Counted from the stretch's first letter, positions 1 through 9,265 are shown. The stretch: 64,000 bases of DNA from Halomonas campaniensis (GCF_014193375.1 NZ_JACHZF010000020.1:1-64000), one strand, 5' to 3'. A program made the numbers and translations. The notes: generated from the letters alone by a model not told the origin.

Positions 1-36
1 CCTGCCTCCCTCAATAGTGGCTCTGTGTTTGGGTGT

Positions 37-72
37 CCCCACCTCAACGTAACCCACGACGTTGAGGCGGGG
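37..72. other. Intergenic hairpin near the left edge
   Basis: An inverted repeat has arms at 37-50 and 59-72 (14 bp, one G-T wobble) around an 8-nt loop. No T-run follows on either strand, so a rho-independent terminator is doubtful. I see no gene in 1-213; the rest of that stretch is repeat sequence. Confidence 0.5.
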
Positions 73-130
73 CAGGTCAATCCATCATGTCTACAGGTGG
101 CAATAGCCAGGCCATCGTACATGCCGCCGG

Positions 131-175
131 GGCGCCTGCGGCGCCATTCGCCGGGCGGAGCCCAGCTCCCACAGG
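131..175 (-). repeat. REP-like palindromic element a
   Basis: Read on the minus strand it starts TGTGGGAG, then a hairpin (arms around CTCCG), then a second palindrome ending GGCGCC-GCA-GGCGCC. It has the same layout as the four other REP-like copies in this window. The flanking sequence at 91-130 and 169-212 is itself a degenerate direct repeat (ACAGGTG, CAATAGCCAG, CCATCG shared). It lies just downstream of fkpB. Confidence 0.7.
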
Positions 176-213
176 TGACAATAGCCAGACCATCGAACAG
201 CCGCCCGGGCGCC

Positions 214-675
214 TTAGTGGGTGGTGGCGGGTTTCACGTCCAGCACTTCCACCTCAAAGGTCAGGGTACGCCCTGCCAGCGGGTGGTTGAAGTCCACGTC
301 GACCATCTCGCCGTCGATGGCGCTGATCACCCCGGGCAGCTCGCCGCCGCCGGGGTCGGCGAAGGACATCACGGTGCCCACCTCCAGTGCCTCGTCGCCG
401 AAGTCGTCGCGCTTGAGGCGCTGGATGTTCTGGGGATTGTGCTGGCCGAAGGCGTGCTCCGGGGTGATCTCGAAGCTGCCGCTCTCGCCGGCGGTGAGGC
501 CCTTCATGGGGTGCTCGAAGCCGGGCGGCAGGTTGCCGTCGCCCACCTGGAAGGTGGCCGGGGCCTTGTCGCGGGTGGAGTCCACCACGGTGCCGTCTTC
601 CAGCTTGAGGGTGAAGTGCAGGGTCACTTCCATGCCCTCGTCGATGCGGTACTGCTCGCTGTTCTGGTCGGTCAT
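214..675 (-). CDS. fkpB: FKBP-type peptidyl-prolyl cis-trans isomerase (SlpA/FkpB)
   Basis: A cytoplasmic prolyl isomerase and chaperone of the SlyD/SlpA branch, 153 aa against about 149 in E. coli FkpB. The FKBP core begins around residue 15 (GMEVTLHFTLKLEDG). An insert-in-flap domain carries PEHAFG, and the C-terminal strand FNHPLAGRTLTFEVEV is typical of the family. There is no His/Cys-rich metal tail, which argues for FkpB over SlyD. I chose the ATG at 675 because the family N-terminus begins there; an upstream in-frame codon at 735 would add an unrelated 20 aa. It is the last gene of ribF-ileS-lspA-fkpB, separated from lspA by two REP elements. The usual next gene, ispH, is not in the window. 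Confidence 0.93.
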   Translation of the reverse strand: MTDQNSEQYRIDEGMEVTLHFTLKLEDGTVVDSTRDKAPATFQVGDGNLPPGFEHPMKGLTAGESGSFEITPEHAFGQHNPQNIQRLKRDDFGDEALEVGTVMSFADPGGGELPGVISAIDGEMVDVDFNHPLAGRTLTFEVEVLDVKPATTH

Positions 676-741
676 GGTATCTAGGGCTCGGTAAAGATGA
701 TTAAGTTCGCTGGCCTCGCAGGGGCCGGGCAACACCGCCGG

Positions 742-785
742 GGCGCCTGGCGGCGCCGGTCGCCCGGCGGAGCCGGCCTCCTACA
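742..785 (-). repeat. REP-like palindromic element b
   Basis: On the minus strand it starts TGTAGGAG, followed by a GC-rich hairpin around GGCTCCGCC and a GGCGCC palindrome. It is in tandem, same orientation, with the copy at 805-847. Both lie inside the lspA-fkpB spacer. Confidence 0.75.
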
Positions 786-804
786 ATGTCGTTGCCATGC
801 GTTG

Positions 805-847
805 GTGCCTCAGCTGCGCCGGTCGCGCAGCGGAGCTGCCCTCCTAC
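805..847 (-). repeat. REP-like palindromic element c
   Basis: On the minus strand it starts TGTAGGAG, then GCAG-CTCCG-CTGC, then GCGACCGGCGC. It is a near copy of the element at 7440-7484 and was used as the reference for the family. Confidence 0.78.
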
Positions 848-857
848 AAATCAGTCG

Positions 858-1403
858 TCAGCTTCGTTGCCGGGCGCGGCGCTTCTCGCCGAACACCGAC
901 TCCCAGATCAGGCCGATGGCGCCCAGGGTGATGCCGATGTCCGCCACGTTGAAGGCCGGGTAGTACCAGCCGGCGACGTGGAAGGAGAGGAAGTCCACCA
1001 CGTAGCCGTGCACCAGGCGGTCGTAGAGGTTGCCGAGCGCCCCGCCGATGATGGCCGCCAGCGACACCGCCAGCAGGGTCTCGTCGCGCTTGAGCCGGCT
1101 CAGCCAGATGGTCAGGCCGACGCTGGCCCCCACCGCGATGGCGGCGAAGAACCAGCGCTGCCAGCCGGGGTGGTTGGCCAGGAAGCTGAAGGCGGCGCCG
1201 GTGTTGTGCAGCAGCGTCAGGTTGAAGAACGGCAGCACCTCCACCGGCCGGGCGTACTCCAGCCAGGCGCTGGCGGCGTACTTGGTAGCCAGGTCCAGCA
1301 CGATGATCGCCAGCGCCAGCCACAGCCAGCGCAGCGGGCGCTGCATGGGTGGCACCTCTGGGTGGCTGGAAGGGCCGCCGCTGGTCGGCTTGGCATCAGG
1401 CAT
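858..1403 (-). CDS. lspA: Lipoprotein signal peptidase (signal peptidase II)
   Basis: An inner-membrane aspartyl protease that removes the signal peptide of prolipoproteins after Lgt acts. Four hydrophobic segments are visible. The two family catalytic aspartates are in VVDFL (D137) and FNVADIG (D155), and the conserved N and G residues of [13 protein letters not shown] are present. The start is uncertain. The ATG at 1403 overlaps the ileS stop by 8 nt, but the ATG at 1346 has a better ribosome site (AGAGGTG, 6 nt upstream) and would give 162 aa, close to the 164 of E. coli. The gene is co-transcribed with ileS. Confidence 0.95.
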   Translation of the reverse strand: MPDAKPTSGGPSSHPEVPPMQRPLRWLWLALAIIVLDLATKYAASAWLEYARPVEVLPFFNLTLLHNTGAAFSFLANHPGWQRWFFAAIAVGASVGLTIWLSRLKRDETLLAVSLAAIIGGALGNLYDRLVHGYVVDFLSFHVAGWYYPAFNVADIGITLGAIGLIWESVFGEKRRARQRS

Positions 1404-4245
1404 AGAGGCGCGTCTCGCCGGGGCCGTCCGGCAGGTTGCTCACGCAGCGCCCGCACAGGTCGTCGTGGCCCTCGTGGTGACCCACGTCCTCGCGGTGGTG
1501 CCAGCAGCGCTCGCACTTCCGGTGGGTGCTGGCGGCCACGGCCACCTTCAGGCCCTCGAGTTCGGTGGCCTCGGCGCTCTCTCCTTCGGGCTTTGCAGCC
1601 TCGGCGAGCGGCCTGACGGTCACCTCGCTGGTCAGCATCACGAAGCGCAGCTCGTCGCCCAGCTTGGCCAGCGTCGCCTGCAGGGCGTCGTCCACGTAGA
1701 GGGTGACCTCGGCGGCCAGGCTGCCCTTGATGGTCTTGGCGTTGCGGGCGTCCTCCAGGCACTTGTTGACGGCCTGCTTGACCTCCAGCACCCGCTCCCA
1801 GAAGTCGCGGCCCAGCTCGGCGCCATCGTCCAGGGTGGAGAGGCCGGTGTAGTACTCCTCGAGCAGCACGCTGTCGCCGCGCTGGCCGGGGATGTTCTCG
1901 AAGATCTCCTCGGCGGTGAAGCTGAGGATCGGGGCGACCCAGCGGGAGAGCGCCTCCACCACGTGGTAGAGGGCGGTCTGGGCGCTGCGCCGGGCCAGGG
2001 AGTCGGCCTGGGTGGTGTACTGGCGATCCTTGATCACGTCCAGGTAGAAGCCGCCCAGCTCCCGGGCGCAGAAGCCGTGCACCTGCTGGTAGACGTCCAG
2101 GAAGCGGTACTCCTGGTAGGCGGTCTCGATGCGCCCCTGCAGCTGGGCGGCGCGGTCGACCACCCACTGGTCCAGAGCCAGCATCTCGCCTGCGGCCACG
2201 GCGTCGCGGCTCGGCTCGAAGCCGTTGAGGTTGGCGAGCAGGAAGCGCGCGGTGTTGCGGATGCGGCGGTAGACGTCGGCGGTGCGCTTGAGGATCTCGT
2301 CGGAGACCGCCATCTCGTGGCCGTAGTCGGTGGAGGCGACCCACAGGCGCAGGATGTCGGCGCCGAGCTTGTCCATCACCTCCTGGGGGGCCACCACGTT
2401 GCCCATGGACTTGGACATCTTGCGGCCCTGGGCGTCCACGGTGAAGCCGTGGGTGAGCAGGCCGCGGTACGGCGGGTGACCGTCGATGGCGCAGCCGGTC
2501 AGCAGCGAGGAGTGGAACCAGCCGCGGTGCTGGTCGGAGCCCTCCAGGTAGAGATCGGCCACCGGGCCGCTCTCGTGGCCATGGGGGTGGGAGCCGCGCA
2601 GCACGTGGCGGTGGGTGGTGCCGGAGTCGAACCAGACGTCCAGGGTGTCGGTGACCTTGTCATAGTCGGCGGCCTCCTCGCCCAGCAGCTCGGCGGGGTC
2701 GAGGCGGAACCAGGCGTCGATGCCCTCCTGCTCGACGCGCTGGGCGGCCTCTTCCATCAGCTCCAGGGTGCGCGGGTGCAGCTCGCCGGTGGCCCTGTGC
2801 AGGAAGAACGGGATCGGCACGCCCCAGTTGCGCTGGCGGGAGATGCACCAGTCCGGGCGGTTGGCGATCATGCTGTGCAGGCGCGCCTGGCCCCAGGCCG
2901 GGGTGAAGGTGGTCGCCTCGATGCCTTCCAGGGCGCGCTCGCGCAGGGTCTTGCCATGACTGCCCTCCACGTCCATGCCCACGAACCACTGGGCGGTGGC
3001 GCGGTAGATCACCGGGGTCTTGTGGCGCCAGCAGTGCATGTAGCTGTGGGTGATCGGCTCGTGGTGCATCAGCGCCCCGACCTCGCGCAGCTTCTCGACG
3101 ATCTGCGGGTTGGCCTTCCAGATCATCTGGCCGCCGAAGAAGGGCAGGTCCTCGGCATAGACGCCGTTGCCCTGCACCGGGCTCAGGATCTCCTCGAAGC
3201 TCATGCCGTGCTCGCGGCAGGTGACGAAGTCATCCATGCCGTAGGCGGGGGCGGAGTGGACGATGCCGGTGCTGCCCACCTCGGCCTCGACGTAGTCGGC
3301 GAGATACACCGGCGAGAGGCGATCATAGAGCGGGTGGCGGAAGCGGATGCCGTCGAAGGCCGCGCCGCGGGCGGTGGCAATCACCTCGCCCGTGAGACCG
3401 AAGCGCGCCAGGCAGGACTCGACCAGCTCCTCCACCAGCACCAGCAGCCGCTCGCCGGTATCCACCAGGGCGTAGGTGAACTCGGGGTGCATGTTGAGCG
3501 CCTGGTTGGCCGGGACCGTCCAGGGGGTGGTGGTCCAGATCACCACGGCGGCCGGCTTGGGCAGCGCCGCCAGGCCGAAGGCTGCGGCCAGGCGGTCGGC
3601 GTCCTCCACCGGGAAGGCCACGTCGATGGCGTCGGACTTCTTGTCGGCGTACTCCACCTCGGCCTCGGCCAGGGCAGAGCCGCAGTCGAAGCACCAGTTG
3701 ACGGGCTTCAGGCCCTTGAACACGTAGCCCGCCGCGACCATGTCGGCCAGGGCCCGGATCTCGCCCGCCTCGTTGGCGTAGTCCATGGAGCGGTAGGGGT
3801 TGGCCCAGTCGCCGATCACGCCCAGCCGCACGAAGTCGGCCAGCTGGCCCTGGATCTGCTCGCCGGCGTACTCGCGGCACAGCGCCCGGGCACGCTCGGG
3901 CTCGAGGTGCTTGCCGTGGGTGGTCTCGACCTTGTGCTCGATGGGCAGGCCGTGGCAGTCCCAGCCGGGCACGTAGGGGGCGTCGAAGCCGGCCAGGTTC
4001 TTCGACTTGACGATGATGTCCTTGAGGATCTTGTTGACGGCGTGACCGATGTGGATGCTGCCGTTGGCGTAGGGAGGGCCGTCGTGCAGCACGAACAGCG
4101 GCTTGCCACGGCGCTCCTCACGCAGGCGGTGGTAGAGGTCCAGGCGGTCCCACTGGGCCAGCCGCTCGGGCTCGCGCTTGGGCAGCATGCCGCGCATGGG
4201 GAAGTCGGTTTCTGGCAGGTTCAGAGTGTGCTTGTAGTCGCTCAT
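1396..4245 (-). CDS. ileS: Isoleucine--tRNA ligase
   Basis: A cytosolic class Ia aminoacyl-tRNA synthetase that charges tRNA-Ile and edits Val-tRNA; 949 aa against 938 in E. coli. HIGH is at residues 65-68 (GSIHIGH), and KMSKS appears as [10 protein letters not shown] in the C-terminal half of the catalytic domain. A C-terminal zinc site has Cys pairs at 911/914 and 931/934. The start at 4245 ([19 protein letters not shown]) matches the family N-terminus; a longer frame from 4284 lacks similarity. The order ribF-ileS-lspA-fkpB is the classic gammaproteobacterial operon, here with 10 nt between ribF and ileS. Confidence 0.98.
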   Translation of the reverse strand: MSDYKHTLNLPETDFPMRGMLPKREPERLAQWDRLDLYHRLREERRGKPLFVLHDGPPYANGSIHIGHAVNKILKDIIVKSKNLAGFDAPYVPGWDCHGLPIEHKVETTHGKHLEPERARALCREYAGEQIQGQLADFVRLGVIGDWANPYRSMDYANEAGEIRALADMVAAGYVFKGLKPVNWCFDCGSALAEAEVEYADKKSDAIDVAFPVEDADRLAAAFGLAALPKPAAVVIWTTTPWTVPANQALNMHPEFTYALVDTGERLLVLVEELVESCLARFGLTGEVIATARGAAFDGIRFRHPLYDRLSPVYLADYVEAEVGSTGIVHSAPAYGMDDFVTCREHGMSFEEILSPVQGNGVYAEDLPFFGGQMIWKANPQIVEKLREVGALMHHEPITHSYMHCWRHKTPVIYRATAQWFVGMDVEGSHGKTLRERALEGIEATTFTPAWGQARLHSMIANRPDWCISRQRNWGVPIPFFLHRATGELHPRTLELMEEAAQRVEQEGIDAWFRLDPAELLGEEAADYDKVTDTLDVWFDSGTTHRHVLRGSHPHGHESGPVADLYLEGSDQHRGWFHSSLLTGCAIDGHPPYRGLLTHGFTVDAQGRKMSKSMGNVVAPQEVMDKLGADILRLWVASTDYGHEMAVSDEILKRTADVYRRIRNTARFLLANLNGFEPSRDAVAAGEMLALDQWVVDRAAQLQGRIETAYQEYRFLDVYQQVHGFCARELGGFYLDVIKDRQYTTQADSLARRSAQTALYHVVEALSRWVAPILSFTAEEIFENIPGQRGDSVLLEEYYTGLSTLDDGAELGRDFWERVLEVKQAVNKCLEDARNAKTIKGSLAAEVTLYVDDALQATLAKLGDELRFVMLTSEVTVRPLAEAAKPEGESAEATELEGLKVAVAASTHRKCERCWHHREDVGHHEGHDDLCGRCVSNLPDGPGETRLYA

Positions 4246-4255
4246 ATCCTGGGGG

Positions 4256-5410
4256 TCAGCCGTCGTCGTGGTCGGCGGGCGCACCCGCCGAGGAATCGGA
4301 AGTCACGGCCTCGCGCGCCAGCGGCGCCGATGCCAGAGGAAGAGAATCGTCGCTGCCGAAGGCCTCGAGGTGCGGACCGGCACCGGCTTCGGGGTGCTGT
4401 GAAACAGAGGCGCCGGCTTCGGGGCGCTGTGAGGCGCCGGCTTCGGGGCGCTGTGAGGCGCCGGCTTCGGGGCGCTGTAAATCATGCTGGGAAAAGTAGC
4501 CGCGGGCGCGGCGCTGGTCGGCCCCGATCTGCTGCTTGAGGGCGTCGAAGTGCTCGAACTTCACCTCGCCGCGCAGCTTGGCGCAGGGGAACACCGCCAG
4601 GCGCTGGCCGTAGAGGTCGCCGTCGAAGTCGAACAGGTGCACCTCGAGCACCGGCCGGGTGCTGCCCAGGGTGGGGCGCCAGCCGATGTTGGCCACGCCG
4701 GGCAGGCGCCGGCCGTCGGGCAGCTCGCAGACCACCGCATAGACGCCGTGCAGGGCCAGGGAGCGCACCGGCTGGGGCAGGTTGGCGGTGGGCACGCCGA
4801 TGGTGCGGCCGAGCTTCTGGTCGGCCACCACGCGGCCCCCCAGGCGATAGGGGCGCCCCATCAGGCGGGCCGCGGCGGCGAAGTTGCCGCTGGCCAGCAG
4901 GGTGCGGATACGGGTGCTGGAGACCCGGTCGTCGTCGATGGTGAAGGTGCGGGTATGCTCGACGCCGAAGCCGCGGGTCTCGCCCACCTCGGTGAGCAGG
5001 TGGAAGTCGCCGCGGCGGTCGCAGCCGAAGCGGAAGTCGTCCCCCACCACCAGGTGGCGCACGCCCAGGCCATCGATCAGCACCTTCTCGATGAAGGCCT
5101 CGGCGGTGAGGCCGCGAAGCGCGTCGTTGAAGGGCAGGCAGAGCACCCGCTCGACGCCCGCCTCGCCCAGCAGGCGCACCTTCTCGCGCAGCCGGGTCAG
5201 CCGCGGCGGCGCCTGGTCGCCGGCGAAGAACTCCCGGGGCTGCGGCTCGAAGACCACCACGGTCACCGGCAGCTGGAGCTTGGCGGCCTGCTCGCGGCAC
5301 TGCTCGAGAATCGCCTGGTGGCCCCGATGAACGCCATCGAAGTTGCCGATGGTGGCCACGCAGCCGCGGTGCTCGTCGCGCAGGTTGTGCAGTCCTCGGA
5401 TCACTTGCAT
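4256..5410 (-). CDS. ribF: Bifunctional riboflavin kinase / FAD synthetase with repeat tail
   Basis: Converts riboflavin to FMN and then FAD in the cytosol. The N-terminal nucleotidyltransferase domain shows [10 protein letters not shown] (22-31). The C-terminal flavokinase domain (roughly 185-310) shows PTANLP and [10 protein letters not shown]. At 384 aa the protein is about 70 aa longer than the 313-aa E. coli enzyme. The excess is a tail that begins at about residue 311 with near-identical 8-residue repeats of type QRPEAGAS, then a low-complexity acidic end. The start at 5410 is the ATG of MQVIRGL; the Shine-Dalgarno is weak. The gene is led by a good sigma70 promoter at 5484-5512. Confidence 0.96.
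   Translation of the reverse strand: MQVIRGLHNLRDEHRGCVATIGNFDGVHRGHQAILEQCREQAAKLQLPVTVVVFEPQPREFFAGDQAPPRLTRLREKVRLLGEAGVERVLCLPFNDALRGLTAEAFIEKVLIDGLGVRHLVVGDDFRFGCDRRGDFHLLTEVGETRGFGVEHTRTFTIDDDRVSSTRIRTLLASGNFAAAARLMGRPYRLGGRVVADQKLGRTIGVPTANLPQPVRSLALHGVYAVVCELPDGRRLPGVANIGWRPTLGSTRPVLEVHLFDFDGDLYGQRLAVFPCAKLRGEVKFEHFDALKQQIGADQRRARGYFSQHDLQRPEAGASQRPEAGASQRPEAGASVSQHPEAGAGPHLEAFGSDDSLPLASAPLAREAVTSDSSAGAPADHDDG
4380..4478 (-). repeat. 24-bp tandem repeat inside ribF
   Basis: Units at 4410-4433 and 4434-4457 are identical. A third at 4458-4478 is nearly complete, and a 30-bp degenerate unit with a 6-bp insertion lies at 4380-4409. The unit length is a multiple of three, so the frame is kept and the protein gains (QRPEAGAS)n at about residues 311-344. 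Confidence 0.9.
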
Positions 5411-5483
5411 GGCGTTGCTCGAGCCCCGCTGGCCAGGTGAATGGCGAAAGATGAGTGGCGAAAGGATGGTCATGAAGTGGGCG

Positions 5484-5512
5484 ATTATACCGGACAGCCG
5501 GCCCCTTGACAG
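5484..5512 (-). promoter_or_regulatory. Predicted sigma70 promoter of ribF-ileS-lspA-fkpB
   Basis: On the minus strand, -35 CTGTCA (5512-5507), a 17-bp spacer, and -10 TATAAT (5489-5484). It lies about 75 bp upstream of the ribF start with no gene between. Confidence 0.7.
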
Positions 5513-5547
5513 CCGGGCCGGCTGGCTGCAAAGGCGGCGTTGTCCGG

Positions 5548-5663
5548 GGCTGCGCCGTCGACAAGCCTGCGAGGAGGCGCCATTAACCCTTCCCTGGGGG
5601 CTACCTAGACCATCCCTGGTCCACGGACCTCCTCTTCGGCTTGCCCCCGGCGCCCCTCGCCTC
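5548..5663 (-). repeat. Dispersed about 115-bp 3' element, copy 2
   Basis: On the minus strand this aligns along its length with 41255-41368. Outer arms are at 5649-5638 (CGGGGGCAAGCC) and 5567-5556 (GGCTTGTCGACG). The inner hairpin is at 5622-5607 with a GGGA loop. It begins 19 bp after the murJ stop, in murJ orientation, and ends upstream of the ribF promoter. Confidence 0.8.
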
Positions 5664-5682
5664 GGGTAACCAGACGCTACTC

Positions 5683-7284
5683 TCAGCTCTTCATCCGGAA
5701 GTGCCGCAGTCGCACCCCGGTGATGGCGAGCCAGGTGAAGTAGACCCCCGCGCCGGCCACCACCAGCGCCGCCAGCCAGGCGACCCGCGTCCAGACGTCC
5801 CAGCCCAGCCAGGCCTGCCAGTCGGGGGCGAAGGCGGCGAGCCCCAGCCCCATCACCGCGCAGCCGCCCAGCAGCTGCACCGCGTAGCGGCCCCAGCCGG
5901 GCTGGAACACCAGCACCCGCTCCCTGTAAAGCAGCCAGCCCAGCAGGCCGGCGTTCAGGAAGGCCGAGAGCGCCGTGGCCAGGGCCAGGCCGGCGTGGGC
6001 CAGCGGCCAGATCAGGATCAGGTTGAAGACCATGTTGGCGACCATGGCGATGATGCCGATCTTCACCGGAGTCTTGGTGTTCTGGCGGGCGAAGAAGCCC
6101 GGCGCCAGCACCTTGATCAGCATGAAGGCCACCAGGCCGAAGGCATACGCCCTCAGGCTCATGGCCGCCATGGCGATGTCGTGCTCGGTCATGGCGCCGT
6201 AGTGGAACAGCGAGATCAGCAGCGGCTCGGCCAGGATCGCCAGCGCCAGGGCCGCCGGCAGGCCCAGCAGCAGCACGGCGCGGATCGCCCAGTCGAGCAT
6301 CGCGCTGAAGTGCTGGCCGGACTGCTCGGCGTGGCGCTTGGAGAGCGCCGGCAGGATCACCGTGCCGATGGCGATGCCGAACACCCCCAGCGGCAGTTCC
6401 ACCAGGCGGTCGGAGTAGTAGAGCCAGGAGACGCTGCCCGGCGCCAGCAGCGAGGCGAGGATGGTGTCGAGCAGCAGGTTGATCTGCGACACCGAGACGC
6501 CGAACAGCGCCGGCGCCATCAGCACCATGATCTGCTTCACCCCGGGGTGTACGAAGCTCGGCCAGGGGCGCGGCATCAGCCCCAGGCGCACCAGGAAGGG
6601 CACCTGGAAGGCGAGCTGGGCGACGCCCGCGATCAGCACCCCCCAGGCCAGCGCCATGGCCGGCTGGCTCATCAGCGGGGTGAGCAGCAGCGCCGCCCCG
6701 ATCAGCGAGAGGTTGAGCAGCACCGGGGTGAAGGCCGGGATCGCGAAGCGGTTCCAGGTGTTGAGCACGCTGCCGGCAAACGCCGTCAGCGAGATCAGCA
6801 GCAGGTAGGGGAAGGTGAGCCGCAGCATGTCGGCGGTGAGCGCCAGCTTGGCCGGGTCGCGGCCGAAGCCGGGGGCGAAGACCCACACCAGCCAGGGCGC
6901 GGCCAGCATGAACACGGCGGTGAGCAGCGCCAGCACCGCCGTGAGGCTGCCCGCCACCGCGTCGAGCAGCTCGCGCACCTCGCGTTTGCTGCCGCGGGTG
7001 GCGTATTCCGAGAGCACCGGCACGAAGGCCTGGTTGAAGGCCCCCTCGGCGAACAGTCGGCGCATGAAGTTGGGGATCTTGAAGGCGACGAAGAAGGCGT
7101 CCGCGCCGCTGCCGGCGCCGAACAGGGCGGCGATGACCACGTCGCGCACCAGGCCCATCACCCGCGACAGCAGGGTCATCACGCTGACCACCAGGCCTGA
7201 GCGCATCAGGCCGCCGGCCTTGGGGGCCACCACCTTGTCGTGCTCGTCCACCGGCGTGGGTGGCGACTGCTCGCGATCCGTCAC
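5683..7284 (-). CDS. murJ: Lipid II flippase MurJ
   Basis: An inner-membrane MOP-superfamily flippase that moves lipid II to the periplasmic face for peptidoglycan synthesis. It has 533 aa and about 14 hydrophobic segments. The first helix region GADAFFVAFKIPNFMRRLFA with EGAFNQAFVPVL following is diagnostic for MurJ. Arg and Asp residues of the central cavity occur in FSRV/LSRVMGLVRD-type context near residue 40. The start is GTG at 7284 with AAGGAG 7-8 nt upstream. The 26-residue N-terminal extension before MRSGL is longer than in E. coli (511 aa). It lies downstream of rpsT and upstream of ribF, a common order in this class. Confidence 0.96.
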   Translation of the reverse strand: MTDREQSPPTPVDEHDKVVAPKAGGLMRSGLVVSVMTLLSRVMGLVRDVVIAALFGAGSGADAFFVAFKIPNFMRRLFAEGAFNQAFVPVLSEYATRGSKREVRELLDAVAGSLTAVLALLTAVFMLAAPWLVWVFAPGFGRDPAKLALTADMLRLTFPYLLLISLTAFAGSVLNTWNRFAIPAFTPVLLNLSLIGAALLLTPLMSQPAMALAWGVLIAGVAQLAFQVPFLVRLGLMPRPWPSFVHPGVKQIMVLMAPALFGVSVSQINLLLDTILASLLAPGSVSWLYYSDRLVELPLGVFGIAIGTVILPALSKRHAEQSGQHFSAMLDWAIRAVLLLGLPAALALAILAEPLLISLFHYGAMTEHDIAMAAMSLRAYAFGLVAFMLIKVLAPGFFARQNTKTPVKIGIIAMVANMVFNLILIWPLAHAGLALATALSAFLNAGLLGWLLYRERVLVFQPGWGRYAVQLLGGCAVMGLGLAAFAPDWQAWLGWDVWTRVAWLAALVVAGAGVYFTWLAITGVRLRHFRMKS

Positions 7285-7361
7285 GTTCGGGCTCCTTGGC
7301 GGGCGCCTGGGGAATGGCGGCCAAAAACGAAGGCTCTTCGCAGATCAGCGCGGCGTCAAAC

Positions 7362-7404
7362 TGCAGGAGGGCAACTTGTTGCGCGATTGGCGCCGTCAGG
7401 CGCC
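7362..7404 (+). repeat. REP-like palindromic element d
   Basis: Plus-strand copy starting TGCAGGAG, then the hairpin GCAAC-TT-GTTGC, then GCGATTGGCGCC and GGCGCC. The hairpin arms differ from the other copies but still pair. It faces the copy at 7440-7484, forming an inverted REP pair. Confidence 0.75.
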
Positions 7405-7439
7405 CGGCGCTGCCACCAACGCTGAAGGGTCACCGCCAG

Positions 7440-7484
7440 GAGGCCTTCGGCCGCCAGTCGCGCAGCGGAGCTGCCCTCCTGCAA
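7440..7484 (-). repeat. REP-like palindromic element e
   Basis: On the minus strand it starts TGCAGGAGGGCAG, then CTCCG-CTGC, then GCGACTGGC and a GGCC-rich palindrome. It is inverted relative to the copy at 7362-7404, a REPIN-like arrangement. With the rpsT terminator these repeats fill the 309-bp stretch 7285-7593, in which I see no gene. Confidence 0.75.
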
Positions 7485-7513
7485 AAGCGTTCACGCCGGT
7501 CTGCCATGAACCA

Positions 7514-7539
7514 CAAAAAAACCGGCCGCAGCCGGTTTT
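7514..7539 (-). terminator. Rho-independent terminator of rpsT
   Basis: The minus-strand stem is AAAACCGGC-TGC-GGCCGGTTTT-like, followed by a run of seven Ts (A-run at 7514-7520 on the plus strand). It lies 55 bp after the rpsT stop. Confidence 0.88.
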
Positions 7540-7593
7540 CTTGCGGAAGCGACGGACCTTGCCGGCGCGTCACTCCGTTGGCATCCGGTCTAC

Positions 7594-7860
7594 TCAGGCA
7601 GCCAGCGCCTTGATGCGCTTGTTCAGGCGGCTCTTCAGGCGGGCGGCCTTCTTCTTGGAGAGCACGTCCTTGTCGGCGATGCGGTCGATGACCGGCTGCG
7701 CCTTCTGGAATGCGGTCATCGCCTCGGCGTGGTCGCCGCCGTTGATGGCCTTGATCACGCGCTTGATGTAGGTGCGGACCATGCTGCGCTGGCTGGCCTT
7801 CAGGACACGACGGCCTTCGGCCTGGCGGGCGCGCTTGCGGGCTTGCTTGCTGTTTGCCAC
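7594..7860 (-). CDS. rpsT: 30S ribosomal protein S20
   Basis: A small, Lys/Arg-rich, helical protein that binds the 5' and 3' domains of 16S rRNA. It has 88 aa, the family length, with the typical start ANSKQARKRARQAE and end KRIKALAA. The start codon is GTG at 7860 with AAGGAGA about 7 nt upstream. A non-AUG start is common for rpsT and is tied in E. coli to autogenous translational control. It is a single-gene unit with its own terminator. Confidence 0.97.
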   Translation of the reverse strand: MANSKQARKRARQAEGRRVLKASQRSMVRTYIKRVIKAINGGDHAEAMTAFQKAQPVIDRIADKDVLSKKKAARLKSRLNKRIKALAA

Positions 7861-8061
7861 TGAACTGTCTCCTTGGAGATTCTGTCGTCATCGCCCTCGG
7901 CGATGGCTTCGATAACGTATTGATCCGGCAGGAAGGCGCGAGCCTTTCCGCCGGCTTGGCCATCTGGCCGACCGCTTGACATCAGCGATCGTTCACGGGC
8001 CGTGTCTGAGAGGATGGCGTATCCTATCACAGCCCGCGCCGCGCTTGCTATAGCGCGGGAG

Positions 8062-9219
8062 TCACAACACCACCAGGTTGTCGCGGTGGATCAGCTCCGG
8101 GGCCTCCATGAAGCCCAGGACCGCTTCGATCTGGTGGCTCGGCTTGCCGAGGATCTGGGCGGTGTCCGCCGCGCCATAGTTGACCAGCCCCTTGGCCACC
8201 CGGTGCCCCTGCTCGTCCACGCAGAGCACCATGTCGCCGCGGCGGAACTCGCCCGCCACCGCCTTGACGCCCACCGCCAGCAGGCTGGAGCCGCTGCCGC
8301 GCAGCACCTTCACCGCCCCGGCGTCCAGGGTCAGGGTGCCGCGCACCTGCAGCTGCCCGGCCAGCCAGCGCTTGCGCGCCGCCATGGGCGCCTGGTCCGG
8401 GCGCAGCAGCGTGCCCAGCCGCTCGCCGGCCATCAGCCGGGTCAGCACCTCGGGCTGGCGGCCGCTGGCGATGGCGGTGAAGGCGCCGGAGCGCGCCGCC
8501 AGGTGGGCCGCCCGCAGCTTGGTGGCCATGCCGCCGCGGCCGAGCGCCCCGCCGCCACCGGCCACCGCCGCCAGCGCCGGGTCGTCGGCGCGCCCTTCGC
8601 TGATCAGCCGCGCCTCCGGGTTGCGGCGCGGGTCGGCGTCGAACAGCCCCTCCTGGTCGGTGAGGATCACCAGCGCCTCGGCCTCCAGCAGGTTGGCCAC
8701 CAGGGCGCCCAGGGTGTCGTTGTCGCCGAAGCGGATCTCGTCGGTGACCACGGTATCGTTCTCGTTGATCACCGGCACCACCCGCAGGTCCACCAGGGTG
8801 CGCAGCGCCGAGCGGGCGTTGAGGTAGCGCTTGCGGTTGGAGAGGTCGTCGTGGGTCAGCAGCACCTGGGCGGTGAGCAGGCCGTGACGGGCGAAGTGCC
8901 CCTCGTAGCACTCGGTGAGGCCGTTCTGCCCCACCGCGGCGGCGGCCTGGAGCTCGTGCACCGCCGAGGGGCGCGCCTGCCAGCCGAGGCGCACCATGCC
9001 GGCGGCCACCGCGCCGGAGGAGACCAGCACCACCTCGATGCCGCGCTTGTGCAGGGTAGCGACCTGGTCGACCCAGCCGCCGATCGCCGCCTCGTCGAGG
9101 CCGCGGCCGTCGTTGGTCAGCAGCGCGCTGCCGATCTTCACCACCACCCGGCGGGCGCCGACCAGCGCCTCGCGGCCTGCCACCTGCTCGTTGCCTTCCA
9201 CTTGGTTGTCCAACGCCAT
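8062..9219 (-). CDS. proB: Glutamate 5-kinase
   Basis: Phosphorylates glutamate, the first step of proline synthesis, in the cytosol. 385 aa. An N-terminal amino-acid kinase domain ([41 protein letters not shown]) is followed by a C-terminal PUA domain. The ATG at 9219 is preceded by AGAGG; the TTG one codon earlier is less likely. It follows obgE by 46 nt, an arrangement frequent in Pseudomonadales and Oceanospirillales. Proline is a compatible solute in halophiles, but nothing here shows osmotic control, and proA is not adjacent. Confidence 0.97.
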   Translation of the reverse strand: MALDNQVEGNEQVAGREALVGARRVVVKIGSALLTNDGRGLDEAAIGGWVDQVATLHKRGIEVVLVSSGAVAAGMVRLGWQARPSAVHELQAAAAVGQNGLTECYEGHFARHGLLTAQVLLTHDDLSNRKRYLNARSALRTLVDLRVVPVINENDTVVTDEIRFGDNDTLGALVANLLEAEALVILTDQEGLFDADPRRNPEARLISEGRADDPALAAVAGGGGALGRGGMATKLRAAHLAARSGAFTAIASGRQPEVLTRLMAGERLGTLLRPDQAPMAARKRWLAGQLQVRGTLTLDAGAVKVLRGSGSSLLAVGVKAVAGEFRRGDMVLCVDEQGHRVAKGLVNYGAADTAQILGKPSHQIEAVLGFMEAPELIHRDNLVVL

Positions 9220-9265
9220 CAACCTCTAGCTCTCAGACACTGCGCGAGCGCAGCCGGTTTGTCCT

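Noticed and set aside
37..72. Rho-independent terminator at the left edge
   Set aside because: A good stem but no T-run on either strand, so listed only as a hairpin.
4380..4478. CRISPR-like array
   Set aside because: The units are contiguous 24-bp copies without spacers, lie inside ribF in frame, and no cas gene is near.
1030..4539. Very long plus-strand open frame antisense to ileS
   Set aside because: It mirrors ileS in a GC-rich gene, has biased low-complexity residues (Gly, Ala, Val, His, Gln) and no recognisable domain.
4256..7324. A giant RibF-MurJ fusion
   Set aside because: The frame of ribF happens to stay open upstream past its start, but murJ is read in another frame and has its own start and stop.
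7362..7484. Insertion sequence with terminal inverted repeats
   Set aside because: No transposase or coding capacity; the sequence fits a REP pair.
9240..9253. Hairpin CTGCGC-GA-GCGCAG between obgE and proB as a terminator
   Set aside because: The loop is 2 nt, no T-run follows, and the genes are 46 nt apart, fitting co-transcription.
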